From positions 62,001 to 126,000 of the forward strand of contig NZ_JAMCOJ010000001.1 in NCBI RefSeq assembly GCF_023476645.1: a stretch of 64,000 nucleotides of DNA. Direction: 5' to 3'. Positions 35,201 through 43,264 of the stretch are shown in pieces. Origin of the DNA: Cellulophaga sp. 20_2_10 (lineage in GTDB: Bacteria; Bacteroidota; Bacteroidia; Flavobacteriales; Flavobacteriaceae). Every line of letters begins with the position of its first letter. Positions within the stretch are counted from its first letter, which is position 1. The notes beneath the pieces are model-generated. The model saw only the letters and a list, made by a program, of their open reading frames with translations, searched no databases and was not told where the DNA came from. The position numbers and the translations under genes were made by a program.

Positions 35201-38200
35201 CATTAAATTCACTTGAAAGACTTACTGGTACATCTAAATATTTTGAATCAACATTAAATAATCTTGAAATATCATTAATTCCCTTGAGTTTTTCTTCTGA
35301 AAATAAAGAAAAACTAGATTGGTTTTTATTAAAATTTTCAATATTTGTAACTTGAAATAAATAACCAGATTCTTTATCATTTAAAACTAACCTTCCAATT
35401 ATTGGTTTAATATTGGTAACACCTAACGCTTCAGTTATAGTATCTTGATACTTACCAATTTCTTCGTTTTTATATCCGAAATCACCTCCTGAATTTTTAC
35501 CTATGGTGTGATCATATTTTTTTCCGGCAATAGTAAAGTTAAGCAGAGTCCCTAATGGGCTTATTCTACCACTCAAACTATATAAATCTCCTGTGCTAAA
35601 TGTTATTTGTTCTACTTTTTCAGGTATAGTTATAATTTTTCCAAATGGATCAACAAAAGAATAAGTGTGGTCTTTGTTTTCAAAAGATTTTAGAGCACTA
35701 ATATCATATATTGTTGCTTGCTCCCCATCCTCTTCATCTTGAAAAATATAGAACTTTAAATTTGGGTTGTGTATTTGTGCCCAGTCCATATGGCTTAAAA
35801 GGTCATCGTTGGCATAGTCCATAAGCCAAGGAGTTTTTCCTTTTATATCATTGCCATAAGTTGTAAAAGGGTGTTGTAAGGCAAAAATACCATGAGCAAC
35901 TTCATGCGCTGTTACTTTTGCTAAATCTCCTTTGCCTTCTTCATCTGAGCTTAACCCACCATTAAATACAAAACCAAACTGGCGTTTTAGTGGCATAAAT
36001 CCAGCTATAGACTTAGTAGTGTTAAAACCTGAATTAAATGTAAAGACGTAGTACTTATCTTTTTGGTAGTCTATTTTTTGTTTTAAATCGGCAATAATTG
36101 CTTTTTGCTCTTGGTTATAGGTGTTTAACCAAGGTTTGTCTCCAATTTCTAATTCATTATCCGCACCTAATAAGCCACTAGTTAAAGAAACACTTTTAGT
36201 TTCTATATTAAGTGTAGTTGCAGCTTGGTTAAAAATTGTATTTAACTCTATTGCTGTAGGTAGTTGTGCACCGTCTACAGAAACGAGTACAACGTCTACA
36301 GTTTTTCTAGATAAATGCCATAAATTAAACGCACCAGCCGTTTGTTGTTTGGTAGTATCTTGTTTAGATTTTACAACTGCGTAAATAGGTTCGTTCTCAA
36401 AAGTATACCTTCCTTCTACACTTAAGTTAATAGTGTTGTTGGTAGCTTTTGTATGTGTTAATAACTCTCCTTGTTTGGTCTTAAAAATAAGATCATCAAT
36501 GGTATAGTCCGAGTTAGATATACTAACAGTTGCTGTAATAAGTGAAGGTGTATTTTTTTCTGCTACGTGGTTTACAATATCATAATTGGCACCTTGTGCA
36601 TCTTTTATAGTTTTGTATTCTTCATTTAACTTGGTATTATTTATTCCGCTTGGTAATTTGTCATACCCGTAAGTACCTCTAGAATTAAAAGTTACAGTAA
36701 TGCCTTTGGCAGTTAAAGACTCTATGTCTCCGTTTTTGGTTACGCCTTCTACATTATCTGCATTTACAGGTCCGCCCTCATCTATTTTACCACCTTTAGT
36801 TACATTACCTTCTGCATCTACGTGGTAGGTGTTGCCAGCACTATCTACAATAACTTTATCATCACCTAAAGGAGAAGTTCTAACTTGTGCATCATTAGGA
36901 TTTCTAATAACAACTTGTCCGTCTTCAACAGTAATGTAATCTTCAAAATAATCTGGTGGAATAACAAAGTTTACATTTATATTATCAATATCATTATCAC
37001 CTTCAATAAGCTCTGTTAGTTCAGATATATCAGACATACCAGCACCACCTGTTGTCGCAAACTTTTCATCATACTCTGTCTCTACAAGGCCAGTTGTTAA
37101 TTGCTTGTCTGTATTAATTTGTATGTTGTTAAAACTAACCCTTATTTGTGTGTCTCCTAAATAAGGTACTACTATAAAGCCCCAACCGGTATAACTACCA
37201 TTACCGCCGTTAACTTCTTTTACAGTTACAGGAAAATCACCTGCGGTAAAAACATCGTTAACACCTAGTTGCTGTAAAGGGTCTTGGTTTGTAATTACAA
37301 TTTCTGGTGGTATGCCACAATTGTACTCACTAGCATCTTCTTTGCCGGGAGTTGTAAAGGTGTTAACCGCAGAGTAGCTATAGCCACCGTTTTGCACACA
37401 TTGGCCACCAACTCTATATTCATAGGTAGTTTCTGCTTCTAAAAAGAACAATTTCTTTTTAGTTTCAACAGTTTCAGACTCAAACCACACATTATTACTA
37501 CCGCCTTCTTTTCTAAATTGTATTTGGTAGTTGATATGGTCTGGGTTTTGCTGCCAGGTAATTTCTTCTGTGGTTGTTCCCTCAGACTTTGCTAAAATAT
37601 ACTGTGGAGCATCACACTGACCAGTATAGGTAAAGTAAAATATTTCACTATAACCACCATTTTTAAATACAGCAGTTTCACTAATACCGTTGCTAACAAC
37701 AGCACGCACACGCCAACCGTATGTTTTGCCTTCTAACAGGCTAGTTTCTCCAGGACCGTAGAGTAGGGTATTAGCAAAACCTGTAGTTTGGTATAAATTA
37801 GGTGAAGCTAAAAAAGCCGTTTGTGGGTCTACTTGAGTATCCCAAAGTTCACGCAGTTCAAACTCATATTCAACACCAGTTGCATTTACGTGTCTTGGCG
37901 TCCATTGAAAAATAAGATTTTGAGGATCTCTAGCTGGAACTTGTTCTCCGTTTTGTGGTAAATTTAAAAAAGGTGGGTCGTTTAAGACCAGATATACAGG
38001 AAAGCATTTTTTTTCTGATAATGGTCTTCCGGTTGTCCAATCAAAAACCTCAAAACAAAACTGATACAGGCCGTCTGGTAAGGGTTTGTTGTATTCACTA
38101 GGTGTAATACCATCTAAGTTTTGTAAATCGAAATACGGTTGTAAATCTAGGTTAGATAAGCGTAAAGGAATACCACCTGTTAATTGTATTGGCGCAGCAT

Positions 38201-38516
38201 TTTGTACAAAGTCTTTGGACTGTATGCGGACACTGTTTCCAGAGATCGAAAATCGTAAACGCACTTGTAAGTCGGACTCATTAACATCTGTTAAAAGTAA
38301 GTTTACCAATAGTTTTTCTGCGGTAGTTGTACTGTAGTCAGACAGTTTTAAACTATAAGGAGGAGTCAACTGTGGAGATACTTGTACAGGAAATACTTGT
38401 GCCGATGTTACAGAACTCGTAAGTAGTACGAGCATTACTAATGCTATTCCTAAAAACTTGTTTATAGGTGCACTTAATAAGCTTGCTTTAAAAGGTATTA
38501 AATTACGTATATTCAT
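32238..38516 (-). CDS. Giant exported polymorphic toxin with Tox-SHH-type nuclease tip
   Basis: 2092 residues. Signal peptide or anchor at about 1-39 (VLLTSSVTSAQ). N-terminal domain (about 40-175, FPVQVSPQLTPPYSLKLSDY) recalls the Bacteroidota TANFOR domain. Fibronectin-III-like units occupy about 180-420, and repeat-like regions continue to about 750. A zincin-like motif, AHEVAHGIFALQH, has H871, E872, H875 and a third His at 882, followed by WLMDYAN, so it may be a self-processing protease. A long middle region contains hydrophobic stretches. The tip (about 1960-2092) carries SHHGVNSVW (S1992, H1993, H1994) and HNATRGVFNTW, typical of the HNH/Endo VII superfamily toxins with SHH signature. 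It has no T9SS sorting domain and no YD (Rhs) repeats. An immunity gene follows. Expected role: killing competing cells by DNA cleavage. Confidence 0.82.
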   Translation of the reverse strand: MNIRNLIPFKASLLSAPINKFLGIALVMLVLLTSSVTSAQVFPVQVSPQLTPPYSLKLSDYSTTTAEKLLVNLLLTDVNESDLQVRLRFSISGNSVRIQSKDFVQNAAPIQLTGGIPLRLSNLDLQPYFDLQNLDGITPSEYNKPLPDGLYQFCFEVFDWTTGRPLSEKKCFPVYLVLNDPPFLNLPQNGEQVPARDPQNLIFQWTPRHVNATGVEYEFELRELWDTQVDPQTAFLASPNLYQTTGFANTLLYGPGETSLLEGKTYGWRVRAVVSNGISETAVFKNGGYSEIFYFTYTGQCDAPQYILAKSEGTTTEEITWQQNPDHINYQIQFRKEGGSNNVWFESETVETKKKLFFLEAETTYEYRVGGQCVQNGGYSYSAVNTFTTPGKEDASEYNCGIPPEIVITNQDPLQQLGVNDVFTAGDFPVTVKEVNGGNGSYTGWGFIVVPYLGDTQIRVSFNNIQINTDKQLTTGLVETEYDEKFATTGGAGMSDISELTELIEGDNDIDNINVNFVIPPDYFEDYITVEDGQVVIRNPNDAQVRTSPLGDDKVIVDSAGNTYHVDAEGNVTKGGKIDEGGPVNADNVEGVTKNGDIESLTAKGITVTFNSRGTYGYDKLPSGINNTKLNEEYKTIKDAQGANYDIVNHVAEKNTPSLITATVSISNSDYTIDDLIFKTKQGELLTHTKATNNTINLSVEGRYTFENEPIYAVVKSKQDTTKQQTAGAFNLWHLSRKTVDVVLVSVDGAQLPTAIELNTIFNQAATTLNIETKSVSLTSGLLGADNELEIGDKPWLNTYNQEQKAIIADLKQKIDYQKDKYYVFTFNSGFNTTKSIAGFMPLKRQFGFVFNGGLSSDEEGKGDLAKVTAHEVAHGIFALQHPFTTYGNDIKGKTPWLMDYANDDLLSHMDWAQIHNPNLKFYIFQDEEDGEQATIYDISALKSFENKDHTYSFVDPFGKIITIPEKVEQITFSTGDLYSLSGRISPLGTLLNFTIAGKKYDHTIGKNSGGDFGYKNEEIGKYQDTITEALGVTNIKPIIGRLVLNDKESGYLFQVTNIENFNKNQSSFSLFSEEKLKGINDISRLFNVDSKYLDVPVSLSSEFNDSFVESYIFSNKENAKSDSEYVSFIFGLSSLIHENPELHQVCNDASFEEFKTKFPVVASLDDITTFSSESSMKYTFSQLSKQEGYYKKYFEIYLKAPKLIKKLTTETYLDSESIEAIIENLEECQCSLKLIPFERRIEIFNTLIKSGLDDYGSTFISLLYNTPTTELKKWFDLFTLEKNNKSIIDIYTDLDNTEREMFIHFIVELTKEYGTPPIFPAEPVDNLVNKEVNGIIPINVNHFQVRNSGLFTDCGGILDGLAPCQHFTTKKYDYPGVTTNDQKVRFTYVLKRFVHDFQGNKFQPNFHYYYEGDPLTSYVKFNFLEDFNYIKGQKEIKANTSIVAPILWAHHFAHRHTERVEALELKFALATLTIITAPISASSTLALGIEVTLGTGEILIVLTDDELRGLDGGEEFIKAWDTLSLTYGAAIIGIVVVKAGKKVLEIDNLRGYLKDKSLSVINKTKSDFSNFILNLKKVATDGQVQLLNNQLKQGFKATEIQNSIIKGFDNKTITVKNYNSLHINNKPVGTVEYVDEGFNTMVTNISDSKMLSFSDAIPSDYAKIGELKLLKELNGKYVDDFVEVFESATGIIKLRTIAATNEITNLFKVIDEKGLSKLKQTLLDINDQDKLARFADEFSELSESLVALNNKPKSAEAWFVLDDMGVDDALKMNLGHLDEVSDLIGSSYKTWKTSSAGINNRLWTNIDITSKYCKVKFLDDVEIGVAEITYTQATKTIDFNINVPPYLQKQGIASEIYAQGLARYPETKIIKEEYIASQRYIGGEPANLTEFKKLIKGTDEIPPVPPKEAAFLTPSGKTIKRNNFDAEPEIILNTEKNVTIQFRRAGEAVDAVGNRLFKNIDEFKAAIAKGDNVFYVGKHTDITPRPTGVQSHHGVNSVWMKAKYSNYSANKAPSVYMLNNPNHNATRGVFNTWAKEMRIKQGVTKVDYSKVTKDDILDLAKKQFDAADTPQLVRDEYYKLWDDYLKTLTSN

Positions 38517-38517
38517 C

Positions 38518-39885
38518 TTACTGTTTCTGTATTTTAATATCGGTTAGTATGTAAGAGGCTTGTCCGTCTTTTACATATTCTTTTATTTTTATAGCACCAT
38601 TTCTACCGTCTGCAGTAGTAAATAATACAATTCTAGGTACTGTAGCATCTGTAAAATGCTGCGATCCTCCGTTTGTTTCTGTAACGGTTAAACCGTTTAA
38701 TACACTATCGTCTGTTATGGCATCAAATTGTGCAACAGTTAATAGTGTTGTACAGCCACATTGCTCTTGAGAATTTATAATACGTGTGTTTTGTGCATTT
38801 GCTAGTGCAGGAAACGTAGTAGTGCTTAAATCGTCTGGAGAAACAAATTTGTTAAATGAAAAGTCTTCACCCAAGCCAAAAAGGACAATGTCTATTAAAC
38901 TCCCATCTATAGCGGCTAGTGTTTCTTTATTGTATATTTCTCTTGTTGTAGCAGAATAAAAAGCACCAATAGTATTATTGTTATGCGCTGTATTAATTCC
39001 GAATTTTACATCCGTTAAACTTCTAATATTGGTGTCTGCTAATAACTCTATAGTTTTAGAGATCGATTTTGATTCTTTGCCATTAGAAACTGTTAATGTT
39101 AGTGTTTGAGTGCCTTCTGCAGTAAAAGTAACAGTTGGGTTTTCATCAGTACTAGTTGATGGTGTAGCATTAGTAAAAGTCCAGTTGTACGTTAAAACAC
39201 CTGTGCTGTTATTTTGCATTGTAAGGGTTACGGGAATTTGAAGATCATCATCTTGAAAAGCAACTTCCCAATCAAAATCTGCTACTAAACCATCTGCAAC
39301 TGTTATTGTTTTTTCTAGTTGATGTGTTTCTTTACCATTACCAACAACTAAAGTTATAAGATGATCCCCAGGCTCATTAAAAACGACTGTTCCTGGTTGT
39401 TCCTCTGTAGAAGTTTCTGGAGTACCACCTGCAAACGTCCAATTATAAGTTGTAGCTCCTTTTGTGTTATTAGTTATTAAAACTGATGCAGGAGCAAAAT
39501 TATTAGTTTGTATTTCTGCATCAAAAGCAACTTCTACTGCAGCATCTAAATTAAATGTAACTTCTTTGCTTTCTGCAGATCCATCTTTGTTAGCTGCATC
39601 TAAACGTATGGTATACTCTCCTAAAGTAGTATAGACTAATGCACCTGGGTTTCTGTCTGTACTAGATTCACGATCTGCGCCTACAAAAGACCAAGAATAA
39701 GAATCTGCACCAACCGTTTTATTTAAAACTTTAACCGTAACAGGTATAGAATAATCTTCATTTACTATTGCAATTTCAAAATCTATAGCAACAGGTACGG
39801 CCTGCTCTTGTGTACAGGCCGTACACAAGAGTAGCATTGCTATTGCATTAAGGCAATAAAAAACTATTTTTTTAGGATGTAGCAT
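38518..39885 (-). CDS. Lipoprotein with three PKD domains
   Basis: 455 residues. The N-terminal signal ends in a lipobox (LLLCTAC, C24 or so), so the protein is lipid-anchored. Three PKD domains follow at about 30-115, 115-200 and 200-290, each with the pattern YSWSF / YNWTF ... PGTVVF ... L. The C-terminal part (about 295-455) is unique, with a CGC motif (QEQCGCTTLL) and no recognised family. It is separated by 1 bp from the toxin gene downstream and by 1 bp from the 1124-residue gene upstream. It probably forms a surface or periplasmic stalk in the same complex. Confidence 0.8.
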   Translation of the reverse strand: MLHPKKIVFYCLNAIAMLLLCTACTQEQAVPVAIDFEIAIVNEDYSIPVTVKVLNKTVGADSYSWSFVGADRESSTDRNPGALVYTTLGEYTIRLDAANKDGSAESKEVTFNLDAAVEVAFDAEIQTNNFAPASVLITNNTKGATTYNWTFAGGTPETSTEEQPGTVVFNEPGDHLITLVVGNGKETHQLEKTITVADGLVADFDWEVAFQDDDLQIPVTLTMQNNSTGVLTYNWTFTNATPSTSTDENPTVTFTAEGTQTLTLTVSNGKESKSISKTIELLADTNIRSLTDVKFGINTAHNNNTIGAFYSATTREIYNKETLAAIDGSLIDIVLFGLGEDFSFNKFVSPDDLSTTTFPALANAQNTRIINSQEQCGCTTLLTVAQFDAITDDSVLNGLTVTETNGGSQHFTDATVPRIVLFTTADGRNGAIKIKEYVKDGQASYILTDIKIQKQ

Positions 39886-39886
39886 A

Positions 39887-42800
39887 TTACTTAATAATGA
39901 TTTTTCTTATTTCGCTTCCTTTAGCAGTTTCTAACAATAAAACATAAGTTCCAGAAGCAAATGCAACTCCGTAATTAAGATTAAAATTAACAGCTGCTTT
40001 CTCTTTACGTTGGTGTACCAACCCTTGAGACGCCATACTAAATATTTTAAGTGATATAGAACTAGCTTCAGAAAGTAAAATGTCTACACTAAATTCACCA
40101 TTAGATGGGTTAGGGTATATTTTAAATTCCTGAATAAATGGAATTACAGCATCGCCTATATCTGGAATGTTTTCTGCTTCGCCAATAATAATAGTTTTCA
40201 TATAGTCTAAGAAACAAGTCCCTTGGTTAGAGCGCAGTAATATCTCGTAAGAACCAGGTTCATCAAACAAAAGAATAACATTTTCATCTGTTTTAGCAAT
40301 AACTACAGCTTCCTCTGGTAAAAACCACTCTACTTTATCGCCTATAGGTTCACTAATGTTTACCAAAGCTAATTCTTCACCAGCAAAAGCCTGAGTACTT
40401 ACAATAAAGTGTGCATCTATTGGCGTATCTGATACCGTAATTACAATACTATCGCCTCCACTACAACCAAGAAGTGTTGTAACTTCTACAGTATAGGTAC
40501 CAGCTTCGGCAACTTCTATACTTGGTTCTGTACTTGTAAATCCGTTGTCCGATGTCCATAAGTATGTGGTGCCGTTACCTTGGTATGTTGCATCTAAAAC
40601 AATACTTTGTCCACCACAAAGTAATCTGTCTTCTCCTAAACTAATTAAATCTGGACTAGGATTTTCTAATGTAACTTCAACTGTCTCTGAACATAAATTA
40701 GCATCGGAAACTGTAATTGTATATGTACCTGCTGTTAAGTTGTTGGCGTAAAAACCAGTCTGACTAGTTATAACATCACCATCTTTAAGCCAATTGTATG
40801 TGTAATCTTCTAATCCGCCACTAATACCTAAAGATATTACACCGTCTGATCCGTTGTTACAAACAGGATCGTTTTCTTCTAAAATAGCAACTTGGAGTGG
40901 GTTAGGAGCATCAATTATAACCTGACTCGTAGCCTGACATCCTTTTTCATCAGTTACAAAAAGAAGGTAAGTTCCTTTTTCTAGGTTTTCAATTCTAGAT
41001 GATGTAGACCCATTAGACCAGTTTAAAGTATACGAACCAGTTCCGCCAGTGATTGTAGCTTCTGCCCAACCTTCAGTACCATCAGAACATAGTAAATCTC
41101 CTTTGGTGAAAGTAATAACAAACGGTTCTGGATCTAGCAAGTCGTGAATAACATCAGTCTCATTAACCAAACTATTGTTTACATAGTTACCAATAACAAT
41201 ACCGTTAGCATCTCTAATGTTTACGGAATAACGAGCAGCAGTTAAATTACTTATGGTATTCCCATTTTCTTCTGTAAGTTCTTGAAAAATACCGTTTTCA
41301 TCTTCTTTTTTCCAAGTATAGTAATACAATAACCCTCCATTATCAGTTGGAGCCAATTGTATACCTCCGTTGGCGTTAGCTACTAATTCTCCATCGCCCA
41401 CAGGGTTGTTAAAGTCGTTTGTACTATTACAAGAAACGGCATTTGTTTCCTCTATAGTTAATACCAATTTTTCTGGTTGGCCAATTGAAAACTCTCCTTC
41501 AGCAAAGCAGGTAGTTTTTTGTATTGCTTGTGTATGGTTTGCATCTGTTACAGTTAAAGTATACGTTTCAGCACCTATGTTCTCTAAAGTAAAGGTTTGA
41601 CTTATTTCAGTAGTATCAAAATCAGAATTAGAAGCATAACCAATATCAAATACAGTTCCGGCTGAGTTTTTCCAAACAGCTGTATAAGGCCCAGTACCAC
41701 CAGTAACTACGGCAATAATTCGGCCATCTGTAGAACCAAAAGCTTTAGCGTCGTTACTATCATTATCTCTATCAACTGTTATTGGTAAAAATTCTAGAGC
41801 TAGGATGTTAGCAGGTTCTTCAATTGTTTCTGATAATTCTTTATCTACATCTTGAACAGGAACATACTCACCCTCTACTAATATTAAGTTTTTAGCAACA
41901 CATTGGTTACCGTCTCTAACCTTAATTTTGTTAAGTCCAGCAGATAAATCACTAACCGTATGTGTAAATGTATTATCAAAATTAACCCAATCTTCAACAG
42001 TGCCATCTGGTCTTGTTAGTTGGTATTGATAATTACCATCTGTACCACCTTCTGCTGTAATTAAAACGGTACCATCTTGTCCTCCGTTACAGTTTACATC
42101 GGTAGGATTTGAAAGAGTGAAGTTTACATAAGCTGGTTCTTCAACATTAAATTCTATTTTATGATTATCACCATCAGCAAATAAGGTTGTTCCCCCAAGA
42201 AATTCAACACGAAAACCATCATCAGTACTTCCTGGTAACCCCGTTATGGTTAATCTATCATTAATGATGTCATTAGCTGTAATATTATCAAATTTAGGGT
42301 CTATAGTTATTTTAGCATATAATGTCTCTCCAGATGTATCAGTACCTGCCACAACAGATAAGTCTAAAACTTCCAATGCAAAACTTTGACCAGGTTCTAA
42401 ATTTTCATTAAAAACGAGTGTTATTTCTGCATCATCTGTACCGTTACAGCGTAAGCCGTCATTATTTTCAATAGCAGTGATATGTGGTGCAGATGGGAGG
42501 ATTTTATAGAAACGAATACTTCCTGGTGACTGATCGTCATAACAAGGTTTAATTCTAAAATAAATGTATTTATTGAAATACCACTCCGGTGGATTAGCTG
42601 TTAAAATATCACTAGCTATAAATTCTAAAGAGCTAGGAGTTGCAGGTCTTGTTATATTTGTCCATAAATTAGGATTTGGCATTGCGCTAGTATTATTTAC
42701 TATTTGGTATTGCCAATTGTAAGAATCATTACTAAATGAAGGATCTGCTTCTATAGTTTTTACATCTTCAAAACCAAGTGAGCCACTACTACTAATTACA

Positions 42801-43261
42801 TCAACCGAAGTGGAAATTTTATAATCAAATCTAATATCGTGTCTAACTTCAAACTCCCCTTCATTTCGATTTGTATAATTAATAGTGTTATTAAAACAAG
42901 AATTTGATTCTAATTTTATTTCAGGATCAAATTTTAAATAAGAATCATTACCACCACCGCAACTTCCTCTTTTTTCTGTTACATCTGCAAAAACTTTTAA
43001 GGATTTTAACTTTCGACCTGAATATTCTATTAATATATTATCATAATTATAAGTGTGTGTACCTCTACGTTCTTTTCCTTTCCTATGGGAGAAAAATTCT
43101 TCAGAACCATCATCGAAAACAGCTGTTAATACAATATTACTACCACAAACTTTTTCATCTCCTTCTACTTCATAGCTGAAATTAGTGATTTCTATTGTCG
43201 ATTTTTGTGCATTAATAGCACAGCTAATTAATATAAATAATATAAATAGTATTTTTTTCAT
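39887..43261 (-). CDS. T9SS-secreted protein with SprB-like repeats
   Basis: 1124 residues. Signal peptide to about SCAINAQ (18). Residues 20-380 are unique beta-rich sequence. SprB-like repeats follow at about 385-860 (VNCNGGQDGTVLI, LLCSDGTEGWAEATITGGTGSY, PVCNNGSDGVISLGISGG), then an Ig-like unit with LLCGGQSIVLDATYQG and a PKD-like unit. The end (about 1045-1124, IYPNPSNGEFSVDI ... SGTYVLLLETAKGS) is a T9SS type A sorting domain. It is therefore carried across the outer membrane by T9SS and attached to the surface. It is the only protein of this operon with a clear T9SS tag. Gaps to both neighbours are 1-3 bp. Confidence 0.83.
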   Translation of the reverse strand: MKKILFILFILISCAINAQKSTIEITNFSYEVEGDEKVCGSNIVLTAVFDDGSEEFFSHRKGKERRGTHTYNYDNILIEYSGRKLKSLKVFADVTEKRGSCGGGNDSYLKFDPEIKLESNSCFNNTINYTNRNEGEFEVRHDIRFDYKISTSVDVISSSGSLGFEDVKTIEADPSFSNDSYNWQYQIVNNTSAMPNPNLWTNITRPATPSSLEFIASDILTANPPEWYFNKYIYFRIKPCYDDQSPGSIRFYKILPSAPHITAIENNDGLRCNGTDDAEITLVFNENLEPGQSFALEVLDLSVVAGTDTSGETLYAKITIDPKFDNITANDIINDRLTITGLPGSTDDGFRVEFLGGTTLFADGDNHKIEFNVEEPAYVNFTLSNPTDVNCNGGQDGTVLITAEGGTDGNYQYQLTRPDGTVEDWVNFDNTFTHTVSDLSAGLNKIKVRDGNQCVAKNLILVEGEYVPVQDVDKELSETIEEPANILALEFLPITVDRDNDSNDAKAFGSTDGRIIAVVTGGTGPYTAVWKNSAGTVFDIGYASNSDFDTTEISQTFTLENIGAETYTLTVTDANHTQAIQKTTCFAEGEFSIGQPEKLVLTIEETNAVSCNSTNDFNNPVGDGELVANANGGIQLAPTDNGGLLYYYTWKKEDENGIFQELTEENGNTISNLTAARYSVNIRDANGIVIGNYVNNSLVNETDVIHDLLDPEPFVITFTKGDLLCSDGTEGWAEATITGGTGSYTLNWSNGSTSSRIENLEKGTYLLFVTDEKGCQATSQVIIDAPNPLQVAILEENDPVCNNGSDGVISLGISGGLEDYTYNWLKDGDVITSQTGFYANNLTAGTYTITVSDANLCSETVEVTLENPSPDLISLGEDRLLCGGQSIVLDATYQGNGTTYLWTSDNGFTSTEPSIEVAEAGTYTVEVTTLLGCSGGDSIVITVSDTPIDAHFIVSTQAFAGEELALVNISEPIGDKVEWFLPEEAVVIAKTDENVILLFDEPGSYEILLRSNQGTCFLDYMKTIIIGEAENIPDIGDAVIPFIQEFKIYPNPSNGEFSVDILLSEASSISLKIFSMASQGLVHQRKEKAAVNFNLNYGVAFASGTYVLLLETAKGSEIRKIIIK

Positions 43262-43264
43262 AGC

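Noticed and set aside
32238-38516. Rhs or CdiA identity of the giant toxin
   Set aside because: No YD repeats, no RHS core, no haemagglutinin repeats and no CdiB-like partner; the N-terminal part is fibronectin/TANFOR-like.
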